Shown here piece by piece: positions 49,060 to 62,459 of a DNA stretch of 64,000 nucleotides. The position numbers and the translations under genes are program-made. Each line of letters opens with the position of its first letter. The first letter of the stretch is position 1. The notes below the pieces were generated by a model. The model was not told the DNA's origin. It made no database searches and was given only the letters and a program-made list of their open reading frames with translations. The DNA is from Hypomesus transpacificus (Eukaryota; Chordata; Actinopteri; Osmeriformes; Osmeridae), in the NCBI RefSeq assembly GCF_021917145.1, contig NC_061067.1, forward strand, positions 7,777,690 through 7,841,689, written 5' to 3'.

Positions 49060-51191
49060 GATCGCTGACTAAGGGGAAAAGTCAACAGTGTTTCAGTAAG
49101 AGCCAATAACACATCACCATAATATGTCAGAAAACATCCACATTAAACATATGTTTGATCCTCATTAATATAGAGAAAACAGGCTCCTGACTTGCATTAT
49201 TGGATCTTACCTTGTTGATTGTATCACAATCGTTGTGTATTTCAAGGTGTGAATATGTTGTCCACGAGTGGTTTTACACAGTGTCAAATCTGAGGAATGG
49301 CATGTGGATCAGCTCCACAATCTTTATGACAATCTTTATGCAATGAGGGCCCCAGAGACTGTAAAACATGCTTGCTTCGACAGTTTCTCAGGAAGTGCTT
49401 CCCCAATTTATCCAGCTCAAAAGTCAATTTAAAACATGAACTCACTTCAATTTGACCTATAATGATGCCCCTTGACTTGTTTATTTGAATTATAGTCATT
49501 ATAAGAATATTGAGTTTTTTTATCAAGCTACGTAATATACCGGATGTAGTGGGTCTTCAAGGTGTCTTAGTTCAATGTTGAATTTATCATGGTCTATGTG
49601 CATGCAATATAACGTCTACCACACGGTGTCACCACTGACTTGTGCAATACTAGAAATATTAACTATCTTGTGTGTCAGAATGAGGAGAGACTGAATGCCT
49701 ATTCAATTAAATTGACTCTGTTTGAACAATTACAAAATCAATTATAAATAAATCCCTCATTTCAAATAATCCCTTGTTTCTCAAGATTAAATATTAAATA
49801 TTCTGTTTTTGTTTTCTTACACATCATACAGTACTGTCTAGTATTTAGAATGTAAACATGCAAGTTAATTTTTCCAGTCTTCTTGACAGCTTGTCTACCC
49901 CTGTTTTGCTTACAATAATTGTATTGTTAATTGTTGTTGAAAATCTGGCATAATGTTTAACATGTGGTATTGTAAGATATTACCCCAGAAAACAATAATA
50001 AAAAAACGATGGCGTTCCCCTTTATCGCATGGCATACTGCTGCAAATAGCGCTCCAAAATATAATCTGATTGGAGTTGGGTTGGATTTAGAGAGCTAACT
50101 AAATTAACTAAATTGCTAACCATGTGATTCTATAGTTCCAGCTCTGAGGTCAGGGCAGAGGGATGGCCAGGCCAGGCCAGGCCAGGCCATGGCACTGCAC
50201 AGTTGGCATCCCACTTCTCCTGACAGAGCATTCAACCCAGAAAGGCTACCCTGCTGGTTTTCGCACCCGCACCAGATGTTGCCCCGTGGTGAAGGGCTCT
50301 CGAAACGCTCGACAATAATTAATGGAGAGTTTCCCGGGGGAGGTTTTAGGAGATTAAATGTTGATGAGCTCTCTCTCACTCATCAGCCACTACCACGCAC
50401 GCGCCTGGGTGCAAACACACGCATATTGGCACAAGCATGAAGGCGCTCAGACACATGAAAGTATGGCACACACATCACTACCATCATGCAGAGGTCATCT
50501 GGTAGCTTCAGAGTGGGTGGGAGAGCCTAATAAAAACTAGGAAGAACAGAAAGAACATTGTTGAACCTCAATTTGCGTTTGTGTAGTATTGTAGCCAGGC
50601 TGAAATTCAAAAATAGACCTTTAAGGTATTTTATGCACTGTATGTTCCCAAGCATCATTCTGATGGGGAGCTTTGCAGTCAATTCTGGTTCTGTAAAAGT
50701 TACTGGTCAAATCTGTTTGATCTAAGGGACACAGGCAGAGGACAAGGCACAATTTGCTGGTTGCTCATCAATTAATAAAGGAATTCATATCCAATTACTA
50801 CATGCCCCCTTTGATCACTCATATTAGGATGGATCCTCGTGATGACAACCATACAGCCCATCCACTTAGTCTGTACCGTGTGACTCATGTACCACAAAAG
50901 CTCTGAATGGAGGAGATACTGCTTGTCAAAAAGGATTTTGACGTTATCACTTAGTTGTATAATCAACAACTATATTTGTCTTACAAATTGTATTTGTCTG
51001 ATCTACAAATGAATCTCAGACGACTCCCTCCTCCCCCTCTGCAACACATGTCTCTCAATGTGTGAATAACGGAGGATGGGAACCACTCGTTTAGAGAAAG
51101 AATTGTAAATTGGCCGAGATAAACAATCCAAAACAGTATTTCAACAAGTTTGGGGATTTTGGATTTTGATCATTCTTAAAGACCACGAAGA
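49060..51191. other. gene-free sequence
   Basis: Upstream flank of the disrupted gene. No supported exon. A short CCAGG repeat lies at about 50,167-50,188. Confidence 0.45.
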
Positions 51192-51311
51192 ATGTTCTGG
51201 ATTGCCATCCCTACAAGGACTTTTATGGCCATTGTTGCTATGGTGACCACCACAGTGACCCATGCACAGAGTGCTTTCTGTCTGACACCTGAGGTAAATT
51301 GGCCTTTTTAG
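51192..51311 (+). CDS. possible first exon or short ORF with signal peptide
   Basis: The ATG at 51192-51194 opens MFWIAIPTRTFMAIVAMVTT, then THAQSAFCLTPE. It has a positively charged, hydrophobic signal-peptide-like start and a plausible cleavage after Ala-Gln. A donor-like GAG|GTAAAT follows codon 34 at 51293/51294; without splicing the frame stops at codon 41. No second exon was found, so this may be chance. Confidence 0.2.
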   Translation: MFWIAIPTRTFMAIVAMVTTTVTHAQSAFCLTPEVNWPF

Positions 51312-51314
51312 AAA

Positions 51315-51985
51315 GTAGTTAGTACAGTTTCAGCTGCCGAAGAGCCAAAGTAGACTGATCAGTGCTGTGTGGATGTATATAGTTAAAGTCAATCTTGCAA
51401 TCAAGTACGCCTCTCCTCGATGGATGAATACGTTCCTCCACTTCCTGTCCTCTGATGCCACCTTGTCATTTTCCCTCCCTCATTGATCCAGTCTTATGAA
51501 GCATGAAAAGGAATGGTGGAGTGCCTGTCCTCTCAACTGAAAACCAAACGGGAGTCCTGTGTTTCCTGCAAGTCCACTGTCTGAGAGACTGTGTAGGGTT
51601 GTTGGGGAGAGTAACCCAGTGTCCTGTTTGACTCCTACATGCACTGTTTAATAATTAAGTGCCGTGACTAACAAGCTCTCTGTTTGGGGACTCTGTTTAC
51701 TCTAGCACTTGCACCAGAACGAGCGTGTGACTTTCACGCTGGATCTGTTACCCATTTTGTTGTTCCCCCATGGAATTGAAGTGTCCCCGATGTCGCAATT
51801 AAGTCTCCGTGACCAATAATACGGGTTTAAACCGAGCAGATTACCAAAGCTGATGAAAACTGGACGAACGACGATGTGAGGAAGAGGGCAATATATTCCT
51901 GAAAATGTAAACCCTTCCTTCAATGGCTAAATCACTGGTATCGTCAAAGAAAAATTATGGGCAAGAAGTGTCTCATCCCACTACA
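51315..51985. other. gene-free sequence
   Basis: No supported exon or repeat between the small ORF and the minisatellite. Confidence 0.5.
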
Positions 51986-51990
51986 CTACC

Positions 51991-52171
51991 TTGCCCTGCC
52001 CTGCCCTGCCCTGCCCTGCCCTGCCCTGCCCTCCCCTGCCCTGCCCTGCCCTGCCCTGCCCTGCCCTGCCCTGCCCTGTCCTGCCCTGTCCTGCACTGCC
52101 CTACCCTGCCCTGCCCTGCCCTGTACCCTAATTTTCTGCCCTGCCCTGCATTGCCCTGCCTTTCCCTGTAC
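51991..52171. repeat. (CCCTG)n pentanucleotide minisatellite
   Basis: Nearly perfect CCCTG units to about 52,080, then degenerate units (CCTGT, CTACC, GTACC) to about 52,200. A pentamer cannot keep one frame, so the long open frames over it in several registers are artefacts of the repeat. Confidence 0.95.
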
Positions 52172-52231
52172 CCTCCTGTCCTGTACCCTCCTCTGCTGCC
52201 CTGTCCCCTCGTCCTTTCCTTTTTTCCAATG

Positions 52232-52257
52232 CCCCCCCCCCCCACACACACACACAC
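52232..52257. repeat. poly-C followed by (CA)n
   Basis: Twelve C bases then seven CA units. Confidence 0.93.
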
Positions 52258-52259
52258 TC

Positions 52260-53755
52260 CCCAACGCTCTCCACTTCAATCACCAGCCCCAGGCAACCTA
52301 TCAAAAGAGATAAACTTCCAGAAATAAAACCACTTTGATCTGTGACAAAGCTGTCAAAAGAATATGTCTAACCTTCTAACAAGCCTGGATGGCCAAGTCC
52401 TGTCAGAAGCACCACTGTGCTGCAAAAAAGAGACAAGAACCGTCACCTTGCAAAACACACCTCACAACTTTCAGATGTTACAGTCACAAAATAAACAATG
52501 CGAACAAGAGGCTGTTATAAGGCTAATATTCTAAAAGTCAGAACCAAAGTATAACCTATTCACTAGTATTGCTTTAATTAATAAATGCATTCTACTCTCT
52601 AACCAAGATCTCTGTAACATCTCTTTAAGATTGGTACCACAGGTGCACGTTACTAACCCACATATTCACGTTCATTATACTGTTTAGACCCACACTTATT
52701 CAAGACAAAATAACGCAAAAACATTGATCATCACAAGAACAACAGCAACAGTGTTTGCTGTGTTGAGTTCTATCGGTCCTCAGCAGCTTTGCCAAGCTGG
52801 CATGATTAGCGATGCTCTCACCTGCATCCAATCCCAGGGGATGGAGTCACCCATGGTTGCCATCCGAACAGGTGTTCAGCTCCACCAGGTTTTTTGCAGT
52901 GTCTTTTTTTTTGCATAGTGTCTCTATGCACATATTAGACGTGTTGAAAACTGCATATAGACCTACTGTATGAAGCAAGACCTCAATGGCAGAGTCCTTG
53001 ATATATGTAAGGATAAGTACACACATACAACATACACACACACACGCTTGTGGCATCAGATGCTATCTCCAACTGACAACGGATGTCTCACACAGACACA
53101 CACACCCACCCACACACATCCAAGGCCAGAGGCTGGTGTAAAATGAGGAAACATATGTCTCCCCACACCATCTCTTTTCTCATTCACTCTCTCATTCCCC
53201 TCTTCTTTCATCCTCCATCCATGACAATGTGTGCACAATAGACATTGTTTTCCCAGCAGTGTTTGTTCCTAGGCACCACCTCAGGTGTGAAGGTTTGATA
53301 AAGTGTGATATTTCTTTCACATCAAACATTTAGTTTCCTTTGCAAGCTGACTGATTTACATTTTTATCGCATGCCTGCTGAACAGGTGTTAACACAGGAT
53401 CTTACATAGAATAATTGGCAATCCTTAAAGAAAGTTGATTTTGCCTGAAATAGAAATTATGGAAATTAAGTCACACCAAAAGGGTGTGCCGTCTTGAGAA
53501 TACATGAGGTTGACTTGATTCTGTCTGTTCGGGAATGGGCACCACTAATCTTTCAAACAACTCAGCAACAGTAGGCCTAATTCAGCCATTTAAACTTATT
53601 CTACAGGGTCTCAGTTGAAAAGACAGGGAAGAAAGATTTGAATGAATGTGGCAGAAGCAGACTGTCTCAAGGTCAAAGTCTTTAGTCAATATGAATAGCC
53701 CCCCTCCCTGTACTTGTCACAACGGTGGAACACAGTCACCTCCATGACAGTCTGT
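52260..53755. other. gene-free sequence
   Basis: No supported exon. There are scattered CA-rich words at about 53,030-53,120. Confidence 0.5.
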
Positions 53756-53757
53756 GA

Positions 53758-53960
53758 AGGATGAAAAGGGAACGAGAGAGAGCGAGGGTGTGAGAGACAG
53801 GAGAACGAGAGAGAGAGAGCGAGGGTGTGGGAGACAGGAGAACGAGATGGAGAGAGAGAGAGAGGGTGTGGGAGACAGGAGAACGAGAGAGAGAAGGCGA
53901 GAGGGAATGGGAGTGAAAAAGAGTGAGAGAGAAAGCGAGAAGGTGATAGAGCAAGCGAGA
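53758..53960. repeat. GA-rich low-complexity tract with higher-order repeats
   Basis: Imperfect repeats of a GAGAGCGAGGGTGTGGGAGA-like unit followed by CAGGAGAACGAGA, at least three times, then plain GA-rich sequence. A 183-codon open frame on the minus strand is its Ser/Leu-rich reading. Confidence 0.88.
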
Positions 53961-53964
53961 GAGC

Positions 53965-54640
53965 AGTGAAGCGAAGATAATGCAGTCACTCGGCAGGGGC
54001 GCTTGACATCTTCTAACTGTCAGGGAAAGGCTCACAAAGACCCCTGTCTCTATCAAACCGCTGCCACGCCGCCCGAAAAGCCCGACCCTGGAAGAATCAA
54101 TTACATAAAAGCCTGATAGTAACTCTCCCTCAAACAACAAGCCGTTGGTTCTTTCCTCTTGAAGTTTGAAGCCTTCAAACCAGCTCTCCTCATCTTTAAG
54201 GAGGCATTGGTATAGGACACTTAAGTGCATCGTTGAAAAATGACTCCAAATGTTTTTTCTCTTTCCTTTTTTCACGTTCTCCTTCATATCTCATCAGATT
54301 CGCATGCTAAGAACCTCATTAAAGTAAAGTGATATGTTGCCAGATATGGCCCTGAACGTTAGATTGAATTTCCAGATGGTGACTTTCTCCTTATTAGTCC
54401 CCTAAACCATCTCCATCTGACCAGTCGGGTGCCCTCACAGGTGACCTCTATAACTGCCTCACTTGCGCTCTTTAATATTTCATACCATGAGTATAAATTA
54501 TTACTGTTAAGTTTAGGAAGGTGTGAAGAGAGAAGGGATGGGGAGTCAGGTGGATGGGGGGGAAGAAACTGTAATCTAGTGTTTTGTTCTTTTTTGAAGG
54601 TCCCACTCTCTTTGCTGTGTCACAGGAGACCTTCTCAGTT
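53965..54640. other. gene-free sequence
   Basis: No supported exon. The segment 54,290-54,430 is even in composition and could be a conserved non-coding element. Confidence 0.4.
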
Positions 54641-54644
54641 TCTC

Positions 54645-54645
54645 C

Positions 54646-54728
<83 letters not shown>
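54645..54728. repeat. (GACA)n tetranucleotide microsatellite
   Basis: About 20 perfect GACA units. Confidence 0.97.
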
Positions 54729-54879
54729 AAGTTGCTAATCAGCCACTAGTCTGGAAGTCCCACAAAGTGCATCTTCGATGAACTTGATCTTTCTGACCTT
54801 GGTGCAATAGTCATTTGTGAATTATTTTATGAACTGTCCCTTGGCCCATGTAAGGCATAATGTGTGTGCCTGCTTTCAC

Positions 54880-55100
54880 ACACACACAGACAGATGAAGA
54901 CATACACACACACATACACACAAATATGCATACAGTTTGAAGTTTAAGTTCATTAGCTGTTTGTAATAAGTACAGGTACATTGGAGTTCTTTGGTCCTGC
55001 TCCACTTGATAATCCCTAGCAACCTATCTAAACCATAAACAAAAACTACACATGGACAAATGTGCACACACGCACGCACGCACGTACACACACACACAGC
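54880..55100. repeat. two short CA-rich arrays
   Basis: CA/GACA-rich patches at about 54,879-54,925 and 55,063-55,100 (with CGCA units) flank unique sequence. Confidence 0.7.
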
Positions 55101-55104
55101 TCAC

Positions 55105-58100
55105 TGAGTCCTATGTGCTGCTGTGATCATCCAAAGGCCTGGGGTTTTTAAAGCCACATGGAGAAAAACACATTGTGTATTCCACCCCCTGTGTCTGAAT
55201 TATTCAGCCTCACTGCCATTGCTATTCTTAGCCTCGTTTTCTACTGTTTGACAACATTTTCTTAGGAAAGCAGACACTACATGTACGCGGTTCAATGTGT
55301 CTTTTAATCATGGTCATTCTAGACGACACTACATATTTTCCTTTCATTGAGAGGAAGCAACACAAGACCACACATTATCTGTTATAACTTCCTAATCTCC
55401 AGTTCACCATTAAAATGATCAAATCAACTCAATGCAATGGTCATATCAATCTGTTGATGGTATTTGTATTACTATTTGTATATTTGTCATTATCAAGAGG
55501 AGCTTCATTGGACGCAAGGCTCAAAACAGTCAAACAAACTACAGAGGAGAGAAACATACAATATGGTATCATTAATAGTTTGTTTAAAGATATAAGACCT
55601 TAGTAACTCAAATATTAGATGATTAATCTCAATTTAATTTGGTTCCAACACAGGGCTCTAAGAATCATCTAAAAGTGCAAACACTGAGACCGTGTCCACT
55701 TGGTAATGACCAGCACTTATCAACAGCATGAAATTATTTGGACATATAGCGTTAATAGGTAATGATACGGTTTATGTCTCACCTTTCCAACTCACTGTCC
55801 TTCTTGTCCTCTATCCGAACAGCTAAGTGTCCTAATGAATCGGATCGAACTGGGCCCCTGTGGAGAATATGATGGGAACATGATCATCACACGAGACTGC
55901 TAAGTCTAATTAGCTGCTTGTATGCCAACTGTCATTCTTCATAGACAAAACAGACCGTATCATTTTAGAGGAACTCCTTTAACTTTACAAGGACATTTTC
56001 CACAAAGTTCCCTCTTTGAAAACAGCAAGATGCATGTTTCTGGTGGAGGTTGAGATTAAAGTAAAAGGAGTTGCATGATGCCAAGAAAGAGACTTTCAGA
56101 AGTGGCAATACACAAATAATATCACTCATCTTCAGACTTCTGTAGAACATGTTCAGTTAATTAATTCGAATCCACTTATCAGGTTATGAAAGAAAACCCG
56201 CAATATATCTTTGGGATCTATTTGCACCTCCCTACCAAGCTAGGGTGGTATAAAATAATCTAGTAAGGGAATGAGTACTTAGGCCAACATGATACGGAAA
56301 ACAGTATAATTTCTCAGATATGCTCTTGCTTCGAATTTCAGCTAGTAGGCCTACTAAAAGTGACGCCAATTTTCACATATGTTTATCGCGATGCCATCCA
56401 CTGTGAATTATTGATAGCAGGTTGTTGCATGCTGAGTGGGCGAGAGGAAAACACGGAATGGAGTTTAGAAATAATTTCTAACGGAGGAAACCAGTTTCAA
56501 TCAAGAACAAACTGTAATTTAATTATGAGTTGTTTTATCTGGACAATATGTGAGTGCCCCTAACACCTATAAAACCATGCAATTTATGGAATAAATTGAA
56601 TTAGTTGGGAAATACCAACTCAGTAAAGACAGTGCTGAAACACAAACAAAAAGTCCAAATGATACAGAAGCATTTGTAATTCCATGGTTTGGTCAGAGCA
56701 TTACCTAAGTATTGCAGAAAACGAGTATTTGGACACTACCAATGTCAAGCAATGGGCCCAAACAGTGCAAGCCAAACATTTAAAGCCAAAATGCCACTTT
56801 GCCTGTGTTGTCACACATGTTATCCCTTTCCAGCTTCTTGACTGTGTGTGACTGAAAGAACCAGCTGGGTCATAATGCACTTTGATGGGTTTGTTTGCAT
56901 GGTCGTCGAATACACTTCACTATGACGCACGTGAAATAACACAGTCATCCCAAGGGATGACTGACTCAGAACTGGGAGTTTGACTGACTCATCCCAAGCA
57001 TGTTCACAGGGGGGTAGGGGGTGATATCCTGCCCTGCAGTACAGTCAAGAATTTTTATTGCTGCAAAATTATATTGAGTCGGGGTACATGGTGCAAATAA
57101 AAGGCTAAATCCAGTGCATTGTATAATTCAGAAGTAAACTGTAGGTTTGAGTAAACTCTGTTTATCCTTATGCTGCCGAGTAGTGAAAAAAACATTGCTA
57201 TGTTTTTGATAAAGCAATTCGTCATCTTTAATCACACAGTCAAAAACTGGCGGAGCAGATTTATCAGCTAAATGATCAGAAACCTAGTCCATAGAGACAT
57301 GGTCCCACACCTGCAGAGGTTTGACCCGTATTGATCACTCTGGAGTAATCAAGAAGACTTACTACAATACATCTTACCCACAGACAGTAGCTCCCATTTA
57401 GATTCCTCTTAAGAACTATCAGTCACCCTTCTTAGGTAGCTGGTAGGTCATCATTCAGACCGAATGATGGAGATCAATCCTGGCAGACTGTGAATGAGTA
57501 ATCCTATCCTAGGCACTGTTGATTTTATCCTCCACTGCTACATTCCATCACAATTCCAACATTATGCAGCACTGGGAGACAGTAACCCTTGTAATCAATC
57601 GTGAACTGAATATTACACCCATCTCTGCAAACAGAACGAGATCCCCCTCGTTTCCTTTGAGTCTGCTGCCTGGAAGCTCAGGTAATGGATGTGCTCTCTT
57701 GAGTGTGAGAATATGGATTTTCAGGACCTTCTCTGACCGCCCCAGTTTCAATCGCCTGCCAAAATCAGTTATTGATGGATGTTTGTTCATTAGCTGAGAT
57801 GAGATCCTTCTTGTTCTCATTGCTCATGGTCAAATTCTTCCCTCCTCAAGCCATGCCATGATAGAGGATGCGGTCAGTTGTTCACAACCAAACAGATTTT
57901 TGCTAATTATAGATTCCTGGGGAGCATTGGGGCACTGTTCAGTGCTTATGTGGCCTATCTCCCAGGTCTTTCTGTGTGGATCCCATGCTCACATGGGTTT
58001 CCTCCACAAAAACCAATCGCTCTCCTGGCCAGGACATGGATGATCCCTTGGACCAATGAGGGGCAACCGCTACCTAGTTTTTGAATCTAGAAGGCACACA

Positions 58101-60010
58101 GACCCTGGTCTGCTGGAGCTGGTTCTGCCTCACAGGAGAAGCCCCAGGGTCACTTATAATCATCAGCTCACCCCTCTGAATAAGCCAAGCAGAACTACCA
58201 CTCTGGGAGAATCCCAATGTTACGACTTGCACATAATGATCACTTCAAACTGTCTCTGTGTGTGAAAGTGCTGTGAAAGTTAATCATTTGTGATAGAAAA
58301 GTCTTTGAAGTGAATTTAGTACATTGAGACAGATATGACTGAGAGAAAGAAAAAATACATTTTAAGGAACTCTCCTGAATATATTTACTTCATCCTAAAG
58401 CAGACAACCACTGAAGTGAAGAGACTGTGCTCACCTACTGTTGTGAACGATGTGTCCTCTTCAATGTACAGATGAAACCCTGATGCTGGTTAATCAGGTT
58501 GCATATTGCACTGCTCCAGAGTGGTTGTCGTTCTCCATTATATTCCAACAGACACCTGCGGTTGCTCTCCTTGCATGCAGTCAACACATTACATCAAAGG
58601 CTGCCATCACTTGAGGATCACATGCTATGAAAATGTGTCACCATGAGCTACTCTTTTATGCCTTAGCATATCAATGTATTCTTAATTCACTCATTCAGCA
58701 TAAACCTTTTATTTTAGGTCAATAGGAGAGTAAGCCTAAAATCAAACCATCTGCTACCAAAACAAGACTAGTGCTGAACAAATACAAGCCTCTCCATTAC
58801 GTTATCTACACACAACACCATTTGATTAGATGTGTTAGGTTACTGTGTCAACATCAAACCTATATTATTATATATAATATTTTTGAGAATAATTGTTGAG
58901 CTTTTTTGGAGACATCCGCATTTTTTGAAAATTCCACTCCGGGTTTTGACACAAACCCTTTTCAACCTCAGCGCGGCTATATGTGATGCTTGTGCAGCGC
59001 ACTGACGGCAAGGTGCATGAACAGTAGAGATTGGGACTCGACCACCAGCGGACCTATCATATTTGTGTTTATTCAGTGTTAGTGTTTATTCAGTTAGGAT
59101 AAAATCCCACTTACAATAACACAAAGGATTAATTCCAGCCGTGCTTGCTGATTTCCGAACGTTAATTTTCTGTCTTGTCCCAACATAAGGTAGGCCATAT
59201 TCGCAAATTGTTCTTTCATTCATTTAACTCACGTAGGCTATCGTTAATATGAATATTAATCATGTTTTGTTAACAATGGTTATAGCAATGGAATTTCTCT
59301 CTGATTAAACACTTATTGTAAACTATTGTACCATAGCAATTTTTTTAACCACATATGATAACAAAATTGTGAAATGCTGCAACTAGTACAGTAGTGAAAA
59401 GAAAATTGCGAAATGTCACAGGTTGCTTTTCAAAGTAAGATTTTATTATATGGTTCTTTTGCCTGGTATCCTTACGTGTAGGCTACTGTTTCGAAAATAT
59501 CATGGTCCTATATCTTACAACAGCGCATAAGTGAGATACGAACTATTCGATAGGATGTTACATGTATTTACATGCCCATTTCCCGAAACACAAAATAGGC
59601 TACAAAGCAGGACGTGGAAATTAAGTGCATTCAATGAAAGGCACGCTTCGAAACATTACGACCGAAGATGTGTTCAATCTAATTCTAATGAGAAAAGGGC
59701 AAAACATAATTCTTGCGTAAACAGCCGTAGTAACGCCATGCACGGACTGTTCTTAGATGCTATTAGCCTACTGACCGTTCAACAATTGATTTATGTGGGT
59801 CCACACGAACACAAACACAAATTGGAGATCCAGAAAAGTCTCACTGTCTCAAAGAGGGATACTTAAATCCCTCACACATAGAGAGGTGAGTTATGCTACA
59901 GTCACAACTCACTCGTGGCAGCTTCACTTTTTTAGTGTTAATTTAGCAGAGAACAAGCAGCATATTTATTGAGTTTTCCTTCTCCATTTCCCAACCCCCC
60001 ACCCACTCTT
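55105..60010. other. gene-free sequence
   Basis: About 5 kb without a supported coding exon. A segment at about 58,930-59,190 contains CpGs (CAGCGCGGCT) and ends in the donor-like ATAAG|GTAGGC on the plus strand, so it could be a non-coding first exon. No coding exon to join it to was found. Confidence 0.4.
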
Positions 60011-60012
60011 CT

Positions 60013-60039
60013 CCCCCCCCCCCCCCCCCCCCCCCCCCC
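60013..60039. repeat. poly-C tract, 27 bp
   Basis: Longest homopolymer in the window. Its length is unreliable. Confidence 0.95.
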
Positions 60040-60044
60040 TCATC

Positions 60045-62060
60045 TCAAAGCAGAGAGATGGCTTTCTCTATAGAAGGCTTCTCTTATCTCTCAGAGCTGT
60101 GAACAATTTCCCACAATCTGTGGATTCCTCAACCCCTGATGTGGGGGGAAGGTTTCACCCTCCATTACACACGCGCACACACGTGGTCTGTAGTGGCACA
60201 ATGGGATGGCATAGTCAGTAGTAATACGCCTCCTGTCTTATCTGGGCTCATCAGTAAGGGACAGACTCAGTGTTGAACCTCTACCAAATGGGCAAACTAC
60301 GGCCTGCTCCTCAATGGTCTGGGTTTTCCTCATGTGTTCATGACATTTTTCCATGCCAGAGCCAGACTGCCGTCCCTGAGTCAGTTGACCATGGACAGGC
60401 CTTGTGTCGATTGGGGATTACTGTGGCCAGCTGAACTGGTGCCTTTAGGCTGGCAGGAATACACTATGTCGAGGTTATGTTCCTCACGGTCGCCATCCTG
60501 TTTAGAGAGGGACTGTGAGTAGCACTGTGTTTTAGCCAATGTCTGTGTTGTCAAATGTTTAACACAGTGGAGGACAAGGGCACATTTGCTTTGCTTCCAC
60601 AGCTTCAAAACAGCCTCAGTGTGCACGAGACAGTACTTTAGATGCCGGCAACTTATAACACACTTCAGAGGGGGGAATAGGCATTTTCAAAGTTCATTTT
60701 CTACACTTAAGTCTTTGCTTTTTCATATGGTTGCTCGCTGCTGTGGACATTCTACCAGGAGGTAACTTATTACGTATTTATTATTTTTCTAATGACGTTT
60801 ACTCATCATGTTTGCTTTCTAGACCCTGGGGCCCTGAAGACAACAAAAAAATGATGGGTATTGCCGAAAGAGGCTGTTGAAGGGCAGTAATGGCGTAACC
60901 TTTACTCATAAGCTGTCAGGGGATTCATAAGAGGTCAAATGTCATTGATCCTTTTATAATCCTGGCTGCGTCTCATGGCACTGATGAGTCAATATGTTAG
61001 TCCTTTGATGCACAGCAGAAACTCAGCAAGGTTCCTTGAGGATGGGAACGCATTTGAATCAAGTGGTGCGTTGTATATTTGATGAGGACCACCAAGTCAT
61101 GTCGTGTTTTGTTGCTTTTGAAGGGGATCCATTGTGAAGACGGGACACCCTCTGTTTTAGAGTCTTCTCTCTTTCATGCTCACTGCCAAAGTCGGACAGT
61201 TTTGCCACAGGGGGTACTTCAAGAGCCCTCGGTGGCTTCCTGTTATCTCAGGCTCACGGTCCTTCTGGCGCTCATAGCTGCTCGAATTGGCAGACTGGGA
61301 GCCGTCGGAATAACTGGTTTTAATTTCTACAGCTTTTCTCTCACACATTTTCTTCTGAGAAAGCATTTTAGGCTCTTCTCAACGGGAGGCGACTGGGGAA
61401 GCTTTTGTCTTTTGTTCTGTGCAGTGGAATAGAGTTGAACTTCAACGACTGGCATATCATTTTCAAAAGTCTGTTTTCACAGGGACAGAGACAGAGGCCT
61501 TTTATTGGAATGCAGACTGCCATCAGCCATGTAATGATAGGAACTACCTCATAAGGTCATTTATAATCCCACTCCTTTGAGATGTTATGCCTTAGAGTGC
61601 TACTTTGTAACAGTGGGTTACAAAAGGGGTGATGGGGGAGGGGGGTGGGCGGTATACACATTGACTTTCAGCTCGCTTAGATTTGTCAGTGCTTGTCCTC
61701 CCAAGATGAACTAGCTCTATACTGTGACTTTAAGCAGGCCTAACTGCCATACGTAACAGGAAGGTACATCGGCATTACCCTCTACTGGACCTACCTTTCG
61801 CTGCCACGTGTGTTTAAATGGGGAACATCTGTAAGCCCTGCATCCCCCCGGATTCAACCAGACACCCGGAACGAAGTGTGAACTCTTGTGAAGTCTGCAG
61901 TGGTGAATCCTGCCTGAGCTCCCGCATTAAATCACGGTGTTATTGAGTGTCACTGTAACACGGTTGTTTATCGTCCCTGGCTTCCCCTCACTGCACACCG
62001 ACAGTGAAAGGATTGTCTGATCTTCCTGTGTTGCCAGTCTAGCCTCTGGGTCTGCGTTGC
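60045..62060. other. gene-free sequence
   Basis: No supported exon. Open frames of 117 codons (plus, 61,079) and 69 codons (minus, 61,157-61,366) overlap each other and have no splice context or family resemblance. Even composition over 60,840-61,120 and 61,490-61,620 would fit conserved non-coding DNA. Confidence 0.4.
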
Positions 62061-62066
62061 CTGAGG

Positions 62067-62455
62067 CTAACAAGGCTTTCTGCTCGAGTCCATTGAGGGG
62101 CTATGACATAGCGGTGTGATGGCATTCATTAGCCTAGCGACAATTCCACCGTGTCCAGGGAGCTGGATCTGAGTTGTGGAGGGGGAGGTGGTGCTCAGTT
62201 CGTCTTCAATTATGCTGGCAATGCTATTAGCTACAATATTTAGATTTTTTTCTCTCCCTCCAATGGTTTCGCAGAGATTTAGTGACAGCAGTAGGTCGTC
62301 GTTTCTGTGTATGGTACCATTAATGTCAACGCACGCTCTGCTTGAAATGCCATTGTCTGATAGCCTGGCTTTTATGAGCTTTTCACCACAACTAGGGCTT
62401 TTGTCGATATGAAGACATACTGTGGCCCCGCATTTGCCAGGAGACGGTGTTGAAT
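62067..62455 (-). other. unexplained 128-codon open frame behind a splice acceptor
   Basis: On the minus strand CTTTCTCTCTCTCCCAG is followed by an open frame of 128 codons ending in TAG at 62067-62069. It reads PGKCGATVCLHIDKSPSCG near the start, ISSRACVDINGTIHRNDDLL in the middle and IVANSIASIIEDEL further on. The composition is protein-like and not repeat-driven. No family was recognised and no upstream exon found. It may be a terminal exon or a chance open frame in conserved non-coding DNA. Confidence 0.25.
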
Positions 62456-62459
62456 CTGG

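Noticed and set aside
51923..52327. Four overlapping open frames of 94-134 codons on both strands
   Set aside because: They are products of the (CCCTG)n repeat, which lacks stops in several frames.
53736..54287. 183-codon minus-strand open frame
   Set aside because: It is mostly Ser/Leu from a GA-rich low-complexity tract and has no start or splice support.
54645..54728. Array of regularly spaced short repeats, considered as CRISPR
   Set aside because: It is a plain GACA tetranucleotide microsatellite with no spacers, in an animal genome.
61079..61432. 117-codon plus-strand open frame
   Set aside because: It overlaps equally open minus-strand frames and has no coding signature that separates them.
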